A DNA stretch of 64,000 nucleotides from Caulobacteraceae bacterium (GTDB taxonomy: Bacteria; Pseudomonadota; Alphaproteobacteria; Caulobacterales; Caulobacteraceae). Shown here piece after piece: positions 16,966-25,831 of this stretch. Each line of letters begins with the position of its first letter. Positions within the stretch are counted from its first letter, which is position 1. The stretch spans positions 124,001-188,000 of the forward strand of contig JAIXZX010000012.1 in assembly GCA_027489335.1 (NCBI GenBank). Direction: 5' to 3'. Below the pieces are notes generated by a model that did not search any database, had not been told where the DNA came from, and worked only from the letters and a program-made list of their open reading frames with translations. Position numbers and translations under genes: made by a program.

Positions 16966-19062
16966 ATGCGGCACATTCTGATGATCTCGGCGGCCCTGAC
17001 CGCCCTGGCTTCGGGCGCTCAGGCTCAGGACGCCGAGGTGCGCGAAGTGGTGGTCACCGGCCGCGCCCAGCAGCTCTACCGCACCCAGGAGGTGCAGGCC
17101 GGTCGTCTGCCGACCCCGCCGCTGGCGTCCAGCCAGGCGGTCCAGGTCATCAACGCCGAGCTGATCGCCGACCAGGGCGCCCGCGACGCCCAGGACCTCT
17201 ATCGTAGCATCTCAGGTGTCAGCTTCTTCTCATACGCCGGCGTCACGGCCCGGGGCTTCCGGCAGGAGGAGATCTTCTTCGATGGCCTGCGCGGCGACCC
17301 CTATGCCGGCTTCTCCGTGCCGCAGCTGTTCAATGTGGAGCGGGTAGAGTTCCTCAAAGGGCCGGCCGGCATGCTCTATGGCCCCGGCGCGCCGGGCGGC
17401 CTGTTCAACTATGTGACCAAGAAGCCCGATGAGGACTTCTCCGCGCGCGTCGCCGGGGTGGTGGGGACCGAGGCGCGCTACGGCGCTTCGGCCGAGGTCA
17501 CCGGCGCCTTGCCGGTGGAGGGCGTCTCGGGGCGCCTGGGCGTCTTCTACGAGGAACAGAACACCGCGCGGGTGAACGCCCGCTCGGAAATCCTCATCCT
17601 GGATGGCGGGCTGAAGATCGCGCTGCCGCTCGGCGAGCTGAACCTCCAGGCGACGCACTACGATCAGAACCTGCCCGGCAACCGCCTGCGGGGCGTGCCG
17701 ACCGACAGTCTCGGGCGGTTCCTGACCGACCGGCGTTGGAACCACAATGAGCCCGGCGATTTCCTGCGACTTGAGGCCGATGTGCTCCAGGCGAGCTGGG
17801 CGGCGCAGGTCAGCGACTCCCTGAGCCTGAATGCGGCCATCCGCTACACCGAAGGACTGGAGACCCAGAAGTATCACGAGCCGTTCGGCCTGCGGGACAC
17901 CAATGGCGATGGCGTCCTCGACACCTCCCTGCGGCAGTATCGCGACCAGATCCGCGACCAGTCCAACTGGTCGGCCGGCGCCAATCTGATCTGGGCCTTC
18001 GACCTGGCCGGCGTGGAGAGCCGCCTTCTGGCCGGCGCCGACTGGTTCACCAATGAGCTCGCCTTCGAAAGCCGCGGCGTCAACGGAACCCTGGCGGTCA
18101 GCCCGACCGCGCCAACGCCCCTGAGCCTCTTCAACCCGGTCTACGGGGTGACCCCCATCAGCAGCTATCGGCTTCCGGCCTACACCCTCTCGCTGACCGA
18201 GTCGGATCGGGCTGGCGGCTATCTGCTCTATGAGGCCACAGTCGGAAACCTGATCGGGACCGTCGGCGCCCGCTATGACAGCTTCGAGGACGTCTCAGGC
18301 GCGGCCGCCTTCGAGGATGACGCCCTCACCTGGCGGGCCGGCCTTGTCTACCGCGTCCGGCCCGATGTCTCGATCTATGGCCAGTGGGCGCAGAGCTTCG
18401 AGCCCCAGGGCGCCAGCAGCCAGACGCCGCTGGCCGGCGGGCCATTCGCCCCGACCGAGGGCGAGATGTTCGAGGCGGGCCTGAAGAGCGAGCTCATGGG
18501 CGGTCGCCTGCAGGGCTCGGCGGCGGTCTACCACATCACCCGGACCAATATCCTGCAGGCCGATCCCCGCGGGGATGTGGGGGGCGACGGGACCAACGAC
18601 CTGCTGGCCTTCGGCGAGATTACCAGCAAGGGGGCGGAGTTTGATCTGGCCGCGGACATCACCGCCGACTGGGTGCTGACGGCCTCCTACGCCTATAACG
18701 ACACCCGGATCACCGCCGACAATGGTCGCACGGCGATCACTAACAGCGTTGGCGACCGCTTCGCCAACGCCCCGGAGCATACGGTCGGCTTCTGGACCCG
18801 CTACCAGTTCCCGGACCTCGGCCTCGCTGTGGCCCTGGGCGGCGACTATGTGGATGTCCGCCGCTCCATGTCCGACCAGAAGGTGCGGCCCTACCTCGTC
18901 TTCGACGCCTCGATCATCTACACCCGCGGCCCCTGGCGGGCCCTGGTGCGGATCGACAACCTGACCGACGAGGTCTACGCCGCCTCGGGCTTCATCGACC
19001 GCACCGGCCACTTCCCGGGCGATCCCAGGTCGGTCTTCCTTGAACTCTCCCGGCGATGGTAG
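16966..19062 (+). CDS. TonB-dependent siderophore receptor
   Basis: 698 aa, an outer-membrane beta-barrel that imports ferric siderophores using TonB/ExbBD energy. A Sec signal peptide (MRHILMISAALTALASGAQAQ) is followed by the TonB-box region REVVVTGRA. The plug domain includes QAVQVINAELIADQGARD, FSYAGVTARGFRQEEIFFDGLRGD and VEFLKGPAGMLYGPGAPGGLFNYVTKKP, all typical of siderophore receptors. The barrel ends in an aromatic residue (LELSRRW). The ATG at 16966 has GGGGG about 7 nt upstream; an ATG at 16954 would add four residues. It overlaps the next gene, and two inverted repeats lie upstream. Confidence 0.93.
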   Translation: MRHILMISAALTALASGAQAQDAEVREVVVTGRAQQLYRTQEVQAGRLPTPPLASSQAVQVINAELIADQGARDAQDLYRSISGVSFFSYAGVTARGFRQEEIFFDGLRGDPYAGFSVPQLFNVERVEFLKGPAGMLYGPGAPGGLFNYVTKKPDEDFSARVAGVVGTEARYGASAEVTGALPVEGVSGRLGVFYEEQNTARVNARSEILILDGGLKIALPLGELNLQATHYDQNLPGNRLRGVPTDSLGRFLTDRRWNHNEPGDFLRLEADVLQASWAAQVSDSLSLNAAIRYTEGLETQKYHEPFGLRDTNGDGVLDTSLRQYRDQIRDQSNWSAGANLIWAFDLAGVESRLLAGADWFTNELAFESRGVNGTLAVSPTAPTPLSLFNPVYGVTPISSYRLPAYTLSLTESDRAGGYLLYEATVGNLIGTVGARYDSFEDVSGAAAFEDDALTWRAGLVYRVRPDVSIYGQWAQSFEPQGASSQTPLAGGPFAPTEGEMFEAGLKSELMGGRLQGSAAVYHITRTNILQADPRGDVGGDGTNDLLAFGEITSKGAEFDLAADITADWVLTASYAYNDTRITADNGRTAITNSVGDRFANAPEHTVGFWTRYQFPDLGLAVALGGDYVDVRRSMSDQKVRPYLVFDASIIYTRGPWRALVRIDNLTDEVYAASGFIDRTGHFPGDPRSVFLELSRRW

Positions 19063-20297
19063 CCCTGGACGCTGAAGGGAAGGGCCTGGGTCGGGCGAAG
19101 CCCCGGAAGAAGGCCGCTCGGATCTGGTGGGAGGTTCACCAGTGGGCCGGGCTCAAGTTCTCGATCCTCTTGAGCTTCATCCTGCTCACCGGGACCCTGG
19201 CGACCCTCAGCCATGAGATCGACTGGCTGCTGCGACCGGCCATGCGGGTCGATCCCGCTACGGTCGGCGCCGAGGTCAACTGGGCGGCCGTCGCCCGGAC
19301 GGCGGCGGTTCAGGCCGGGGAGGGACGGGTGATCAGCCTGGAAGGTCCAGTGGATCCCTGGTTCGCCGCCGCCGCCATCCTGGAGGCGCCGGACGGGGGC
19401 CTGTCCTTCGTCTACGCCCATCCCGCGACCGGCGAATTCCAGGGGACCGGGCATTGGGTCAGCGCCCAGCGCATCCTGCGCAACATGCATAGGCACCTGA
19501 TGATGCCGATCCCCATCGGCGTGCCCATCGTGACCTCTCTCTCCTTCCTGCTGGCGGTCAGCCTCGTCACCTCTTTCGTCGTCTACAAGAAGTGGTGGCG
19601 GGGCTTTCTAAGGCCCATACGGCTCAACGACCTGCGCACCGCCCTGGGCGACTTCCACCGCCTGGCCGGCCTGTGGAGCCTCTGGTTCGTGCTGCTGATG
19701 ATCCTGACCGGCCTCTGGTACATGGCCGAGGAGATGGCCTTTCCCGCGCCGCCCGCGCCGTCGGCCAAGGTCGAGCCGGCCTCGGAGAGCGTCCTGACTC
19801 TGGCCGATCGCCTGGGGGATAGCGTGGCGGCGGCCAAGGTCGCCAATCCTGACCTGCGGCTCGAACGCATTGTGTTTCCCACCGAGAAGTCCGGCGCCTT
19901 TGTCCTGCACGGTCAGGATGACGCGATCCTGGTGAGACCCCGGGCCAACGCCATCTGGACTGAGGCGGCGACCGGCCAGGTTCTGCTGTTGAATGATGGT
20001 CGCGACCTGAACCTGCATCAGCGGATTTCGGAGGCCGCCGACCCGTTGCACTTCGGGACCTGGGGTGGGCTGGCCACCAAGCTCATCTGGTTCGTCTTCG
20101 GCCTGGCGCTCACGGGCCTGTCGGTTTCCGGCGTGGCCATCTACGCCCTGCGTCTGATGCGCGCCGAGCGGCGGCCGACCGGTTGGGGTCCAGCCCTGGC
20201 GGTCAGCTGGCGCGGCATGGGGGTCTGGCGCTGGCCCGCCATCATCCTGGTCGTCATCGGCTTTCTGCTCATCCCGACCGTGTTTCTGCAGGCCTAG
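19056..20297 (+). CDS. PepSY-domain inner-membrane protein (iron-uptake associated)
   Basis: 413 aa. Four hydrophobic segments are visible: after WWEVHQWAGLKFSILLSFIL near residue 35, around VTSLSFLLAVSLVTSFVVYKKW near residue 160, around FHRLAGLWSLWFVLLMILTG near residue 205, and at the C-terminus (WPAIILVVIGFLLIPTVF). This arrangement, with periplasmic PepSY modules between, matches PepSY_TM proteins, some of which (e.g. FpvG, PiuB) reduce or release siderophore iron. The start codon overlaps the receptor stop (ATGGTAG), so the two genes are translationally linked, which strongly suggests a joint role in iron uptake. Confidence 0.88.
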   Translation: MVALDAEGKGLGRAKPRKKAARIWWEVHQWAGLKFSILLSFILLTGTLATLSHEIDWLLRPAMRVDPATVGAEVNWAAVARTAAVQAGEGRVISLEGPVDPWFAAAAILEAPDGGLSFVYAHPATGEFQGTGHWVSAQRILRNMHRHLMMPIPIGVPIVTSLSFLLAVSLVTSFVVYKKWWRGFLRPIRLNDLRTALGDFHRLAGLWSLWFVLLMILTGLWYMAEEMAFPAPPAPSAKVEPASESVLTLADRLGDSVAAAKVANPDLRLERIVFPTEKSGAFVLHGQDDAILVRPRANAIWTEAATGQVLLLNDGRDLNLHQRISEAADPLHFGTWGGLATKLIWFVFGLALTGLSVSGVAIYALRLMRAERRPTGWGPALAVSWRGMGVWRWPAIILVVIGFLLIPTVFLQA

Positions 20298-20354
20298 GGT
20301 TTCAGGCCCGCCCTGCCGCCCCTAGCGTGCAGCGACAGCCCGCAGGAGCCCCCC

Positions 20355-20831
20355 ATGACCAACGCCTATGATTTCGCCTTTCAAGCCATCGATGGGGCCG
20401 ACCTGCCCCTGACCACCTTCAAGGACAAGGTGGTCCTGGTAGTCAACACCGCCTCGAAATGCGGTCTGACGCCCCAGTATGAGGGGCTGGAAAAGCTCTA
20501 TGCCGACTATCGCGACCAGGGCCTGGTGGTGCTCGGCGTCCCCTCCAACCAGTTCGCCGGCCAGGAGCCGGGGACCGAGGCCGAGATCGCCGCCTTCTGC
20601 GCCACCACCTATGGCGTCGACTTTCCCCTGACCGCCAAGACCGATGTGAAGGGGGAGGGCGCTCACCCTTTCTATCAGTGGGCCAAGGCCGAGCTGGGGG
20701 AGTCCGCCGACCCGGCCTGGAATTTTCACAAGATCCTGGTGGGCAAGGATGGCGGGCTGATCCGCGCCTTCGGTCCGCGCACCGACCCGATGGACGCCGA
20801 GGTTGTCGGCGCCGTGAAGGCGGCCCTCTAG
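20355..20831 (+). CDS. Glutathione/thioredoxin peroxidase (BtuE/Gpx family)
   Basis: 158 aa. It reduces hydrogen peroxide and organic peroxides. The catalytic Cys is at residue 36 in NTASKCGLTPQY, and GVPSNQFAGQEPG at residues 61-73 and the AWNFHK motif provide the rest of the Cys-Gln-Trp-Asn catalytic set. It is a Cys (not selenocysteine) enzyme of typical bacterial length. A BtuE-type enzyme may use thioredoxin or glutathione; the sequence does not decide. It follows the iron-uptake pair after 57 bp, so it may share their transcript, and a strong terminator follows it. Confidence 0.92.
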   Translation: MTNAYDFAFQAIDGADLPLTTFKDKVVLVVNTASKCGLTPQYEGLEKLYADYRDQGLVVLGVPSNQFAGQEPGTEAEIAAFCATTYGVDFPLTAKTDVKGEGAHPFYQWAKAELGESADPAWNFHKILVGKDGGLIRAFGPRTDPMDAEVVGAVKAAL

Positions 20832-20839
20832 ACATCTGC

Positions 20840-20861
20840 GGGGACAGGTTCGCCTGTCCCC
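20840..20861 (+). terminator. Perfect hairpin after the peroxidase gene
   Basis: GGGGACAGG (20840-20848) and CCTGTCCCC (20853-20861) form a perfect 9-bp stem with a TTCG tetraloop, an unusually stable hairpin. Only a short T-containing stretch (GTTCT) follows. It separates the iron-uptake genes from the second receptor. Confidence 0.65.
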
Positions 20862-20931
20862 GTTCTGCCAACCCCACGAAAGTTCATCCCCCCGTCGCAG
20901 GGCTGTCATCGCCCGGGTCCAGAGCGACGCC

Positions 20932-20947
20932 GTCGAGAACACTCGAC
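20932..20947. promoter_or_regulatory. Inverted repeat GTCGAG-N4-CTCGAC before the second receptor
   Basis: A perfect 6+6 bp palindrome around AACA, 19 bp before the receptor start. It could be an operator or a small mRNA hairpin in the leader. No regulator gene is adjacent. Confidence 0.35.
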
Positions 20948-20966
20948 CTGGAATCGGGGATAAACA

Positions 20967-23360
20967 ATGCACTATTCGGGTCTGAAGCGCAGACTGTACG
21001 CCACCGTCGCAATCACCATGGCAATCGGCGCCCTCGGCGGGCAGGCCCATGCCGAGGATGCCGCCACCGTCGATGAGCTGATCGTCACCGGCACCCGCGA
21101 GGTCGGACGCACCCAGTTCACCACCCTGGCGCCGGTGGACGTGCTGTCGGAAGAGATGATCCAGGCCTCGGCCACCGCCCAGCTGGGCGAGAACCTGGCC
21201 CAGCAGATCCCGTCCTTCATCGTGCAGCGTCTGCCGACCTCCGATGGCCTGCAGTTCGTCCGCCCGGCCACCCTGCGCAGCCTCTCGCCGGACCAGACCC
21301 TGGTGCTGGTCAACGGCAAGCGCTTCCACCGCTCGGCCTTCCTGGGCTCCCGCGGCGCGCAAGGCGCTGACCTGGCCCAGATCCCCTCCTATGCGGTGAA
21401 GCGGATCGAGGTCCTGCGGGACGGCGCCTCGGCCCAGTATGGCTCTGACGCCATCGCTGGCGTGATCAACGTCATCCTCAATGACCAGCCGGGCGTGCGC
21501 GGCTTCGCCCAGGCCGGCCAGTTCGCCGAAGGCGATGGCGTGACCTATCGCGCGGGCGTGCAGGCCGGTGTCGAGATCGGCTCGGCCAACTTCAACCTGA
21601 CCGCCGAATGGTCGGACGCCGAGGCCACCTCGCGCACCCGTCAGCGGCAGGACGCCATCGATTTCCAGGCGGCCAACCCGTCCCTGAAGGTCCCCAATCC
21701 CGTGCAGCGTTGGGGCAATCCCGACCTGGAGACCCGGGCGCTCGGCCTGAACACGGTGGTCGACACTGGCGAGGCCGGCGAGCTCTACGGCTTTGTGACC
21801 TACACCGAGACCGAGGGCGTCAACGACATCAACTGGCGTAACCCAGCGACCAATCCCGGCATCTATCGCACGACGACCGTGTTCCCGGGCTTTGACCTGC
21901 GCAGCATCTATCCGGCCGGCTTCACCCCGATCGAGGGCGTCGAGTCCAAGGACTATCAGACCCTGGCCGGCTTCCGTGACGTGGTGGGCGACTTCACCTG
22001 GGACCTGAGCGCGTCTTACGGGCGCAACGACACCGCCTTCTTCCTCAACAACACCATCAACGCCTCGCTTGGTCCGGCAAGCCCCACCGACTTCGACCTC
22101 GGCCGGCTGGTGCAGTCGGAGTTCAACCTGAACGCCGACGCCGTCTATCGGATGGACGTGGCCGCCCTGGCCGCCCCGCTGAACATCGCGTTCGGCGCCG
22201 AGCGTCGCGTGGAGACCTATGCGATCCGCCCCGGCGACCCTGAATCCTACGCGGTCGGCCCCGGCGCGGCCTTTGGTCTGGCCCCGGCCTCCAACGGCTT
22301 CCCGGGCTTCAGCGACATCCAGGCCGGTGAGTGGGAGCAGGAAAGCTACGCGGCCTATGTGGACATCGAGGCCCAGCTGACGGAGGCCTGGAGTCTCGGC
22401 GGCGCGCTCCGCTATGAGGACTTCTCGGAATTTGGCGACACGGTGAACGGCAAGATCGCCAGCCGCTACGCCATCACCGACAACCTCGCCCTGCGCGGCG
22501 CCTGGTCCAGCGGCTTCCGCGCGCCTACCCCTGGCCAGCTGAACTCCACCAGCACCTCGCAAGGCCTGGATACGGTGACCTTGCAGCTCTTCACCTCGGG
22601 CCGCCTGTCGCCGACCAATCCGGTGGCGGCCTTCCTGGGCGCTGAGCCCCTGGAGCCAGAAACCTCCGAGACCATCACTGCGGGCCTGACCTGGCGCACC
22701 GATTACGGCTTCTCCGGCTCCATCGACGCCTATCAGATCGACGTCAGCGACCGGTTCTCGTCCTCGGCCGGGATCACCGTCACCCCGGCCATCCGCGCCC
22801 AGCTGGTGGCGGCCGGCGTCCCCGGCGCCTCGGCCTTCACGCGCATCAACTGGTTCGCCAACGACTTCGACACCCGCACCCGCGGCGTCGATGTGGTGGG
22901 CGCCTATGACCGCGACCTGGGCCCTGGCCGGCTCAATCTGACGGCGGCCTACAACTACAATCAGACCGAGGTCACCGCGGGCTCCATCGCCGCCAACCCG
23001 ACCCAGCAGCGCCTGTTCGAGGAATCCCGGCCGCAACACAATGCGACCGCCTCGGCCACCTATGGCTTCGGGCCCTTCGAGGTCCTGGGCCGCATGCGCT
23101 ACTACGGCTCCTGGACGGACTCCACCGGCAACGCCACCGGCGACATCTTCCAGGACTTCGGGGCGATGACCTTCTTCGACCTGGCGCTCAGCTATGCACC
23201 ATCGGAGTTTGTCTCCATCCGGATCGGGGCGGAGAACGTCCTCGACGCCTATCCGGACGAGGCGGTCTTCCAGGCCAGCCGCGGGCTCGTCTACTCGCGG
23301 AACTCGCCCTACGACACCAATGGGGCGATGTACTATCTGCGCCTCGACACCAGCTTCTAG
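20967..23360 (+). CDS. TonB-dependent outer-membrane receptor
   Basis: 797 aa. A signal peptide (cleaved after GGQAHA) precedes a TonB-box-like DELIVTGTR. The plug domain carries VLSEEMIQ, LVLVNGKRFHRSA and RIEVLRDGASAQYGSDAIAGVINVI, the hallmark of the large Caulobacter-type receptor family. The barrel ends in Phe (YYLRLDTSF). The substrate is unknown; unlike the upstream receptor it lacks siderophore-receptor features. Twelve bp downstream begins an exported PLP-dependent enzyme, then an Asp/Glu racemase, which suggests a peptide or modified-amino-acid substrate. It has its own leader with an inverted repeat. Confidence 0.92.
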   Translation: MHYSGLKRRLYATVAITMAIGALGGQAHAEDAATVDELIVTGTREVGRTQFTTLAPVDVLSEEMIQASATAQLGENLAQQIPSFIVQRLPTSDGLQFVRPATLRSLSPDQTLVLVNGKRFHRSAFLGSRGAQGADLAQIPSYAVKRIEVLRDGASAQYGSDAIAGVINVILNDQPGVRGFAQAGQFAEGDGVTYRAGVQAGVEIGSANFNLTAEWSDAEATSRTRQRQDAIDFQAANPSLKVPNPVQRWGNPDLETRALGLNTVVDTGEAGELYGFVTYTETEGVNDINWRNPATNPGIYRTTTVFPGFDLRSIYPAGFTPIEGVESKDYQTLAGFRDVVGDFTWDLSASYGRNDTAFFLNNTINASLGPASPTDFDLGRLVQSEFNLNADAVYRMDVAALAAPLNIAFGAERRVETYAIRPGDPESYAVGPGAAFGLAPASNGFPGFSDIQAGEWEQESYAAYVDIEAQLTEAWSLGGALRYEDFSEFGDTVNGKIASRYAITDNLALRGAWSSGFRAPTPGQLNSTSTSQGLDTVTLQLFTSGRLSPTNPVAAFLGAEPLEPETSETITAGLTWRTDYGFSGSIDAYQIDVSDRFSSSAGITVTPAIRAQLVAAGVPGASAFTRINWFANDFDTRTRGVDVVGAYDRDLGPGRLNLTAAYNYNQTEVTAGSIAANPTQQRLFEESRPQHNATASATYGFGPFEVLGRMRYYGSWTDSTGNATGDIFQDFGAMTFFDLALSYAPSEFVSIRIGAENVLDAYPDEAVFQASRGLVYSRNSPYDTNGAMYYLRLDTSF

Positions 23361-23372
23361 GGGCGTTCAGCC

Positions 23373-24644
23373 ATGACGAAACTCACCCGCCGGGGCGTGG
23401 TCGCCGCAGGTCTGGCCCTGGGCGCCGGCTCACAGGCCTTGGCCGCCGCGTCTCCTGCGGGGGGGATCGTCATGGCTGCTGACGAGACGTACTGGGCTGG
23501 CATCGCCGCCCAGTACGATCTCGCCGACGACGTCATCCAGCTGGAAAACGGCAACTGGGGGATCATGGCGCGGCCCGTTCTGGCCGCTTATGAGCGCCAC
23601 CAGGCGATGGTCAATCGCCGCAACTCCTACTATTCGCGCCGGGAACATGGCGGCGACCTGGCCCGGATCCGGACCCGCGTCGCCGCCAGCCTGGGCGTTG
23701 ATCCCGAGGAGATCGCCTTCACCCGCGGGGCCACCGAGGCCCTGCAGGCCCTGATTGGCGGCTACAACCGGCTGGGGCCCGGCGATCAGGTGCTGATCGC
23801 CGATCTCGACTATGACTCCATGCAGAGCGCCATGGCCTGGCTGAAGGACCGCCGAGGCGCAGAGCTGATCCGGATGAGCCTGCCGGAGCCGGCCACGGAG
23901 GCGGGTCTGGTGGAGGCCTATGCTGAAGCTCTGGAGGCCCATCCGAGGGTGCGGCTGATGTTGCTGACCCAGGTGAGCCACCGCAATGGCCTGCATCTGC
24001 CGGTGGCCCAGATCTCAGCCCTGGCGCGGACGCGCGGGGTGGATGTGATCCTGGACTCGGCCCACGCCTGGGGGCAGGTGGGAACCAACCTGCGCGACCT
24101 CGGTGCGGACTTCGTCGGGCTGAACGGCCACAAGTGGATCGGGGCGCCCATCGGCGTCGGCGTCCTCTACATCGCCAAGGCCCGCATCGCCGATATCGAC
24201 CCCTTCATGGGCGCAGACGACTACGCGGCCGGCGACGTGCGGCTGCGGGTCCATACGGGCACCGCCAACATGGCCGCCTATCTGGCCATGGAGGACGCGC
24301 TGAACTTCCATGAGGCTATTGGAACGGCGGCCAAGGCCGCGCGCCTGACCTATCTCCGCCGCCGTTGGACCGAACCCCTGCGCGAGGTTCCAGGCGTGCA
24401 GATCCTGACGCCAGAGGACGACCGACTGGGCTCGGCGCTTGGGGCCTTCCGGCTGGCCGGGCGCACGACCCCGGCGGAAAACGCCGAGCTCGCCCGGATC
24501 CTGCTGGAGCGGTTCGGCATCTTCACCGTCGCCCGGCACGGCCTGGCCAGCGGCTCGTGCGTGCGGGCCACGGTCAGCCTGTTCACGAAGCCCGCCGAGG
24601 CCGACCGCCTGGCCCAGGCCCTGACGGAAATGGTCCGCGCCTGA
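23373..24644 (+). CDS. Tat-exported class V aminotransferase / isopenicillin-N-epimerase-like PLP enzyme
   Basis: 423 aa. The N-terminus reads TRRGVVAAGLALGAG with an AAASPA cleavage region, a twin-arginine signal peptide, so the enzyme likely folds with PLP in the cytoplasm and acts in the periplasm. The fold is class V aminotransferase: TRGATEALQ near residue 117 contacts the PLP phosphate, Asp 228 in VILDSAHAWGQ pairs with the pyridine nitrogen, and Lys 254 in NGHKWIGAP is the likely Schiff-base lysine. Relatives include CefD-type epimerases and the exported pyoverdine-maturation enzyme PvdN. It sits 12 bp after the receptor gene, so they are probably one operon. The reaction is not known. 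Confidence 0.85.
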   Translation: MTKLTRRGVVAAGLALGAGSQALAAASPAGGIVMAADETYWAGIAAQYDLADDVIQLENGNWGIMARPVLAAYERHQAMVNRRNSYYSRREHGGDLARIRTRVAASLGVDPEEIAFTRGATEALQALIGGYNRLGPGDQVLIADLDYDSMQSAMAWLKDRRGAELIRMSLPEPATEAGLVEAYAEALEAHPRVRLMLLTQVSHRNGLHLPVAQISALARTRGVDVILDSAHAWGQVGTNLRDLGADFVGLNGHKWIGAPIGVGVLYIAKARIADIDPFMGADDYAAGDVRLRVHTGTANMAAYLAMEDALNFHEAIGTAAKAARLTYLRRRWTEPLREVPGVQILTPEDDRLGSALGAFRLAGRTTPAENAELARILLERFGIFTVARHGLASGSCVRATVSLFTKPAEADRLAQALTEMVRA

Positions 24645-24722
24645 AGCGGCGCGCGGCCCTTGGCGACTCCCCGGGCGAGGGATAGGCAGGGGGCCCGAGC
24701 TTAAAAGGATCTCCGAAGCGAC

Positions 24723-25418
24723 ATGCGGCGTCTGGGCCTGATCGGCGGCATGAGCGCCGAGAGCACCACCACCTACTACCAACTGCTGAACCAGGGGGTT
24801 CGCGCCCGGCTGGGGGGGCTGCATTCGGCCGAGCTTCTGCTGTGGTCGGTGGACTTCGCGCCCATGGCCCAGATGCAGGCGGCCGGCGAGTGGGGGCGCG
24901 CCGGGGCGCAACTGGCCCAGGCCGCCCATGTGCTGGAGCGGGCCGGCGCCGAGGCGGTGCTGATCTGCGCCAACACCATGCACCTGGTGGCCGATCAGGT
25001 CGCCGCGGCCATCTCCGTGCCTCTGATCCATATTGGTGACGCCACCGCGGGCGCTCTGGTGGACCAAGGGGTGAAGCGGCCGCTGCTGCTGGCCACCCGC
25101 TTCACCATGGAAGAGAGCTTCTACCGCGAGCGCCTGGAGGCGTTTGGTCTGGCCCCGATGATCCCCGGGGAGGGCGCCCGCGAGCGGCTGCACGCCATCA
25201 TCTATGACGAGCTTTGCCAGGGGGTGATCGACGTCGTGTCCCGGACGGCGGTCATGGCCATGATCGAGCGGGGCCGGGCCGATGGCGCCGACGGCGTCAT
25301 CTTTGGCTGCACCGAGCTTGGCCTACTGCTGGATCCCGACTCCGTGGGGCTGCCTGTGGTGGATTCGGCCCTGGCCCATGTCACCGCGGCGCTCGACTTC
25401 GCCCTGGCGGCCGCCTGA
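24723..25418 (+). CDS. Aspartate/glutamate racemase family protein
   Basis: 231 aa, cytosolic. The family signature GLIGGMSAESTTTYY is at residues 5-19. The two catalytic cysteines are Cys 82 in ICANTMH and Cys 196 in FGCTELGLL, the classical two-base pair of cofactor-independent Asp/Glu racemases and relatives such as YgeA. The conserved TxxxxMEESFYRERL segment is also present. Exact substrate (Asp, Glu, homoserine or another) is undetermined. It lies 78 bp after the exported PLP enzyme, in the same direction, and probably processes an amino acid from the imported compound. Confidence 0.88.
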   Translation: MRRLGLIGGMSAESTTTYYQLLNQGVRARLGGLHSAELLLWSVDFAPMAQMQAAGEWGRAGAQLAQAAHVLERAGAEAVLICANTMHLVADQVAAAISVPLIHIGDATAGALVDQGVKRPLLLATRFTMEESFYRERLEAFGLAPMIPGEGARERLHAIIYDELCQGVIDVVSRTAVMAMIERGRADGADGVIFGCTELGLLLDPDSVGLPVVDSALAHVTAALDFALAAA

Positions 25419-25766
25419 TCAGTCGCGCCTGCGGCCCTTGTCAGCCTCGGCGTTGATGTATTCCTCGAAGCCGCTGGCCTTCACCGCCCGGTCTTCGAGC
25501 CGCGCGGGTCCTGGCGCCCCTGGTGGCGGCGCGTTCGGGGCGAAGGTCACCCCAGGACCTGAGGTCGGCGGGGCGCTGACGCCGTAGGGGCTGGGCTGAT
25601 CCCAGGGCGCGGGACCGCCTTTTCGGGCTTCATAGTCGGCCCGCTCGGCGTCGCTGACCACCCCATCGCGATTGGCGTCGGCGGGATTGTGCAGCCGCAG
25701 GGTCTGGGCCTGGGCGCCGCCGGCGACGAGCAGGGCGATCAGGGGCAGGGGCCAAAGAACTCGCAT
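25419..25766 (-). CDS. Small exported protein with one EF-hand
   Basis: 115 aa. A Sec signal peptide (MRVLWPLPLIALLVAGGAQAQ) is followed by a single EF-hand calcium loop, DANRDGVVSDAE, at about residues 30-41. The rest is Pro/Gly/Ala-rich and probably disordered, with a short charged C-terminus (EEYINAEADKGRRRD). An upstream in-frame ATG at 25799 is less likely because it would bury the signal peptide. The function is unknown; small periplasmic EF-hand proteins are common in Caulobacteraceae. It ends one base after the racemase stop on the opposite strand. Confidence 0.7.
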   Translation of the reverse strand: MRVLWPLPLIALLVAGGAQAQTLRLHNPADANRDGVVSDAERADYEARKGGPAPWDQPSPYGVSAPPTSGPGVTFAPNAPPPGAPGPARLEDRAVKASGFEEYINAEADKGRRRD

Positions 25767-25831
25767 GACAGGCGTCCCTCTTACTGGAAGTCGCCCCAAT
25801 CATCGGCGCTGCGGCCAGCCCGGACAAGACC

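Noticed and set aside
20322..23039. A 905-codon open frame antisense to the second receptor
   Set aside because: Its Gly/Arg/His/Gln-rich translation is typical of antisense frames in very GC-rich genes. The plus-strand receptor has all its conserved motifs.
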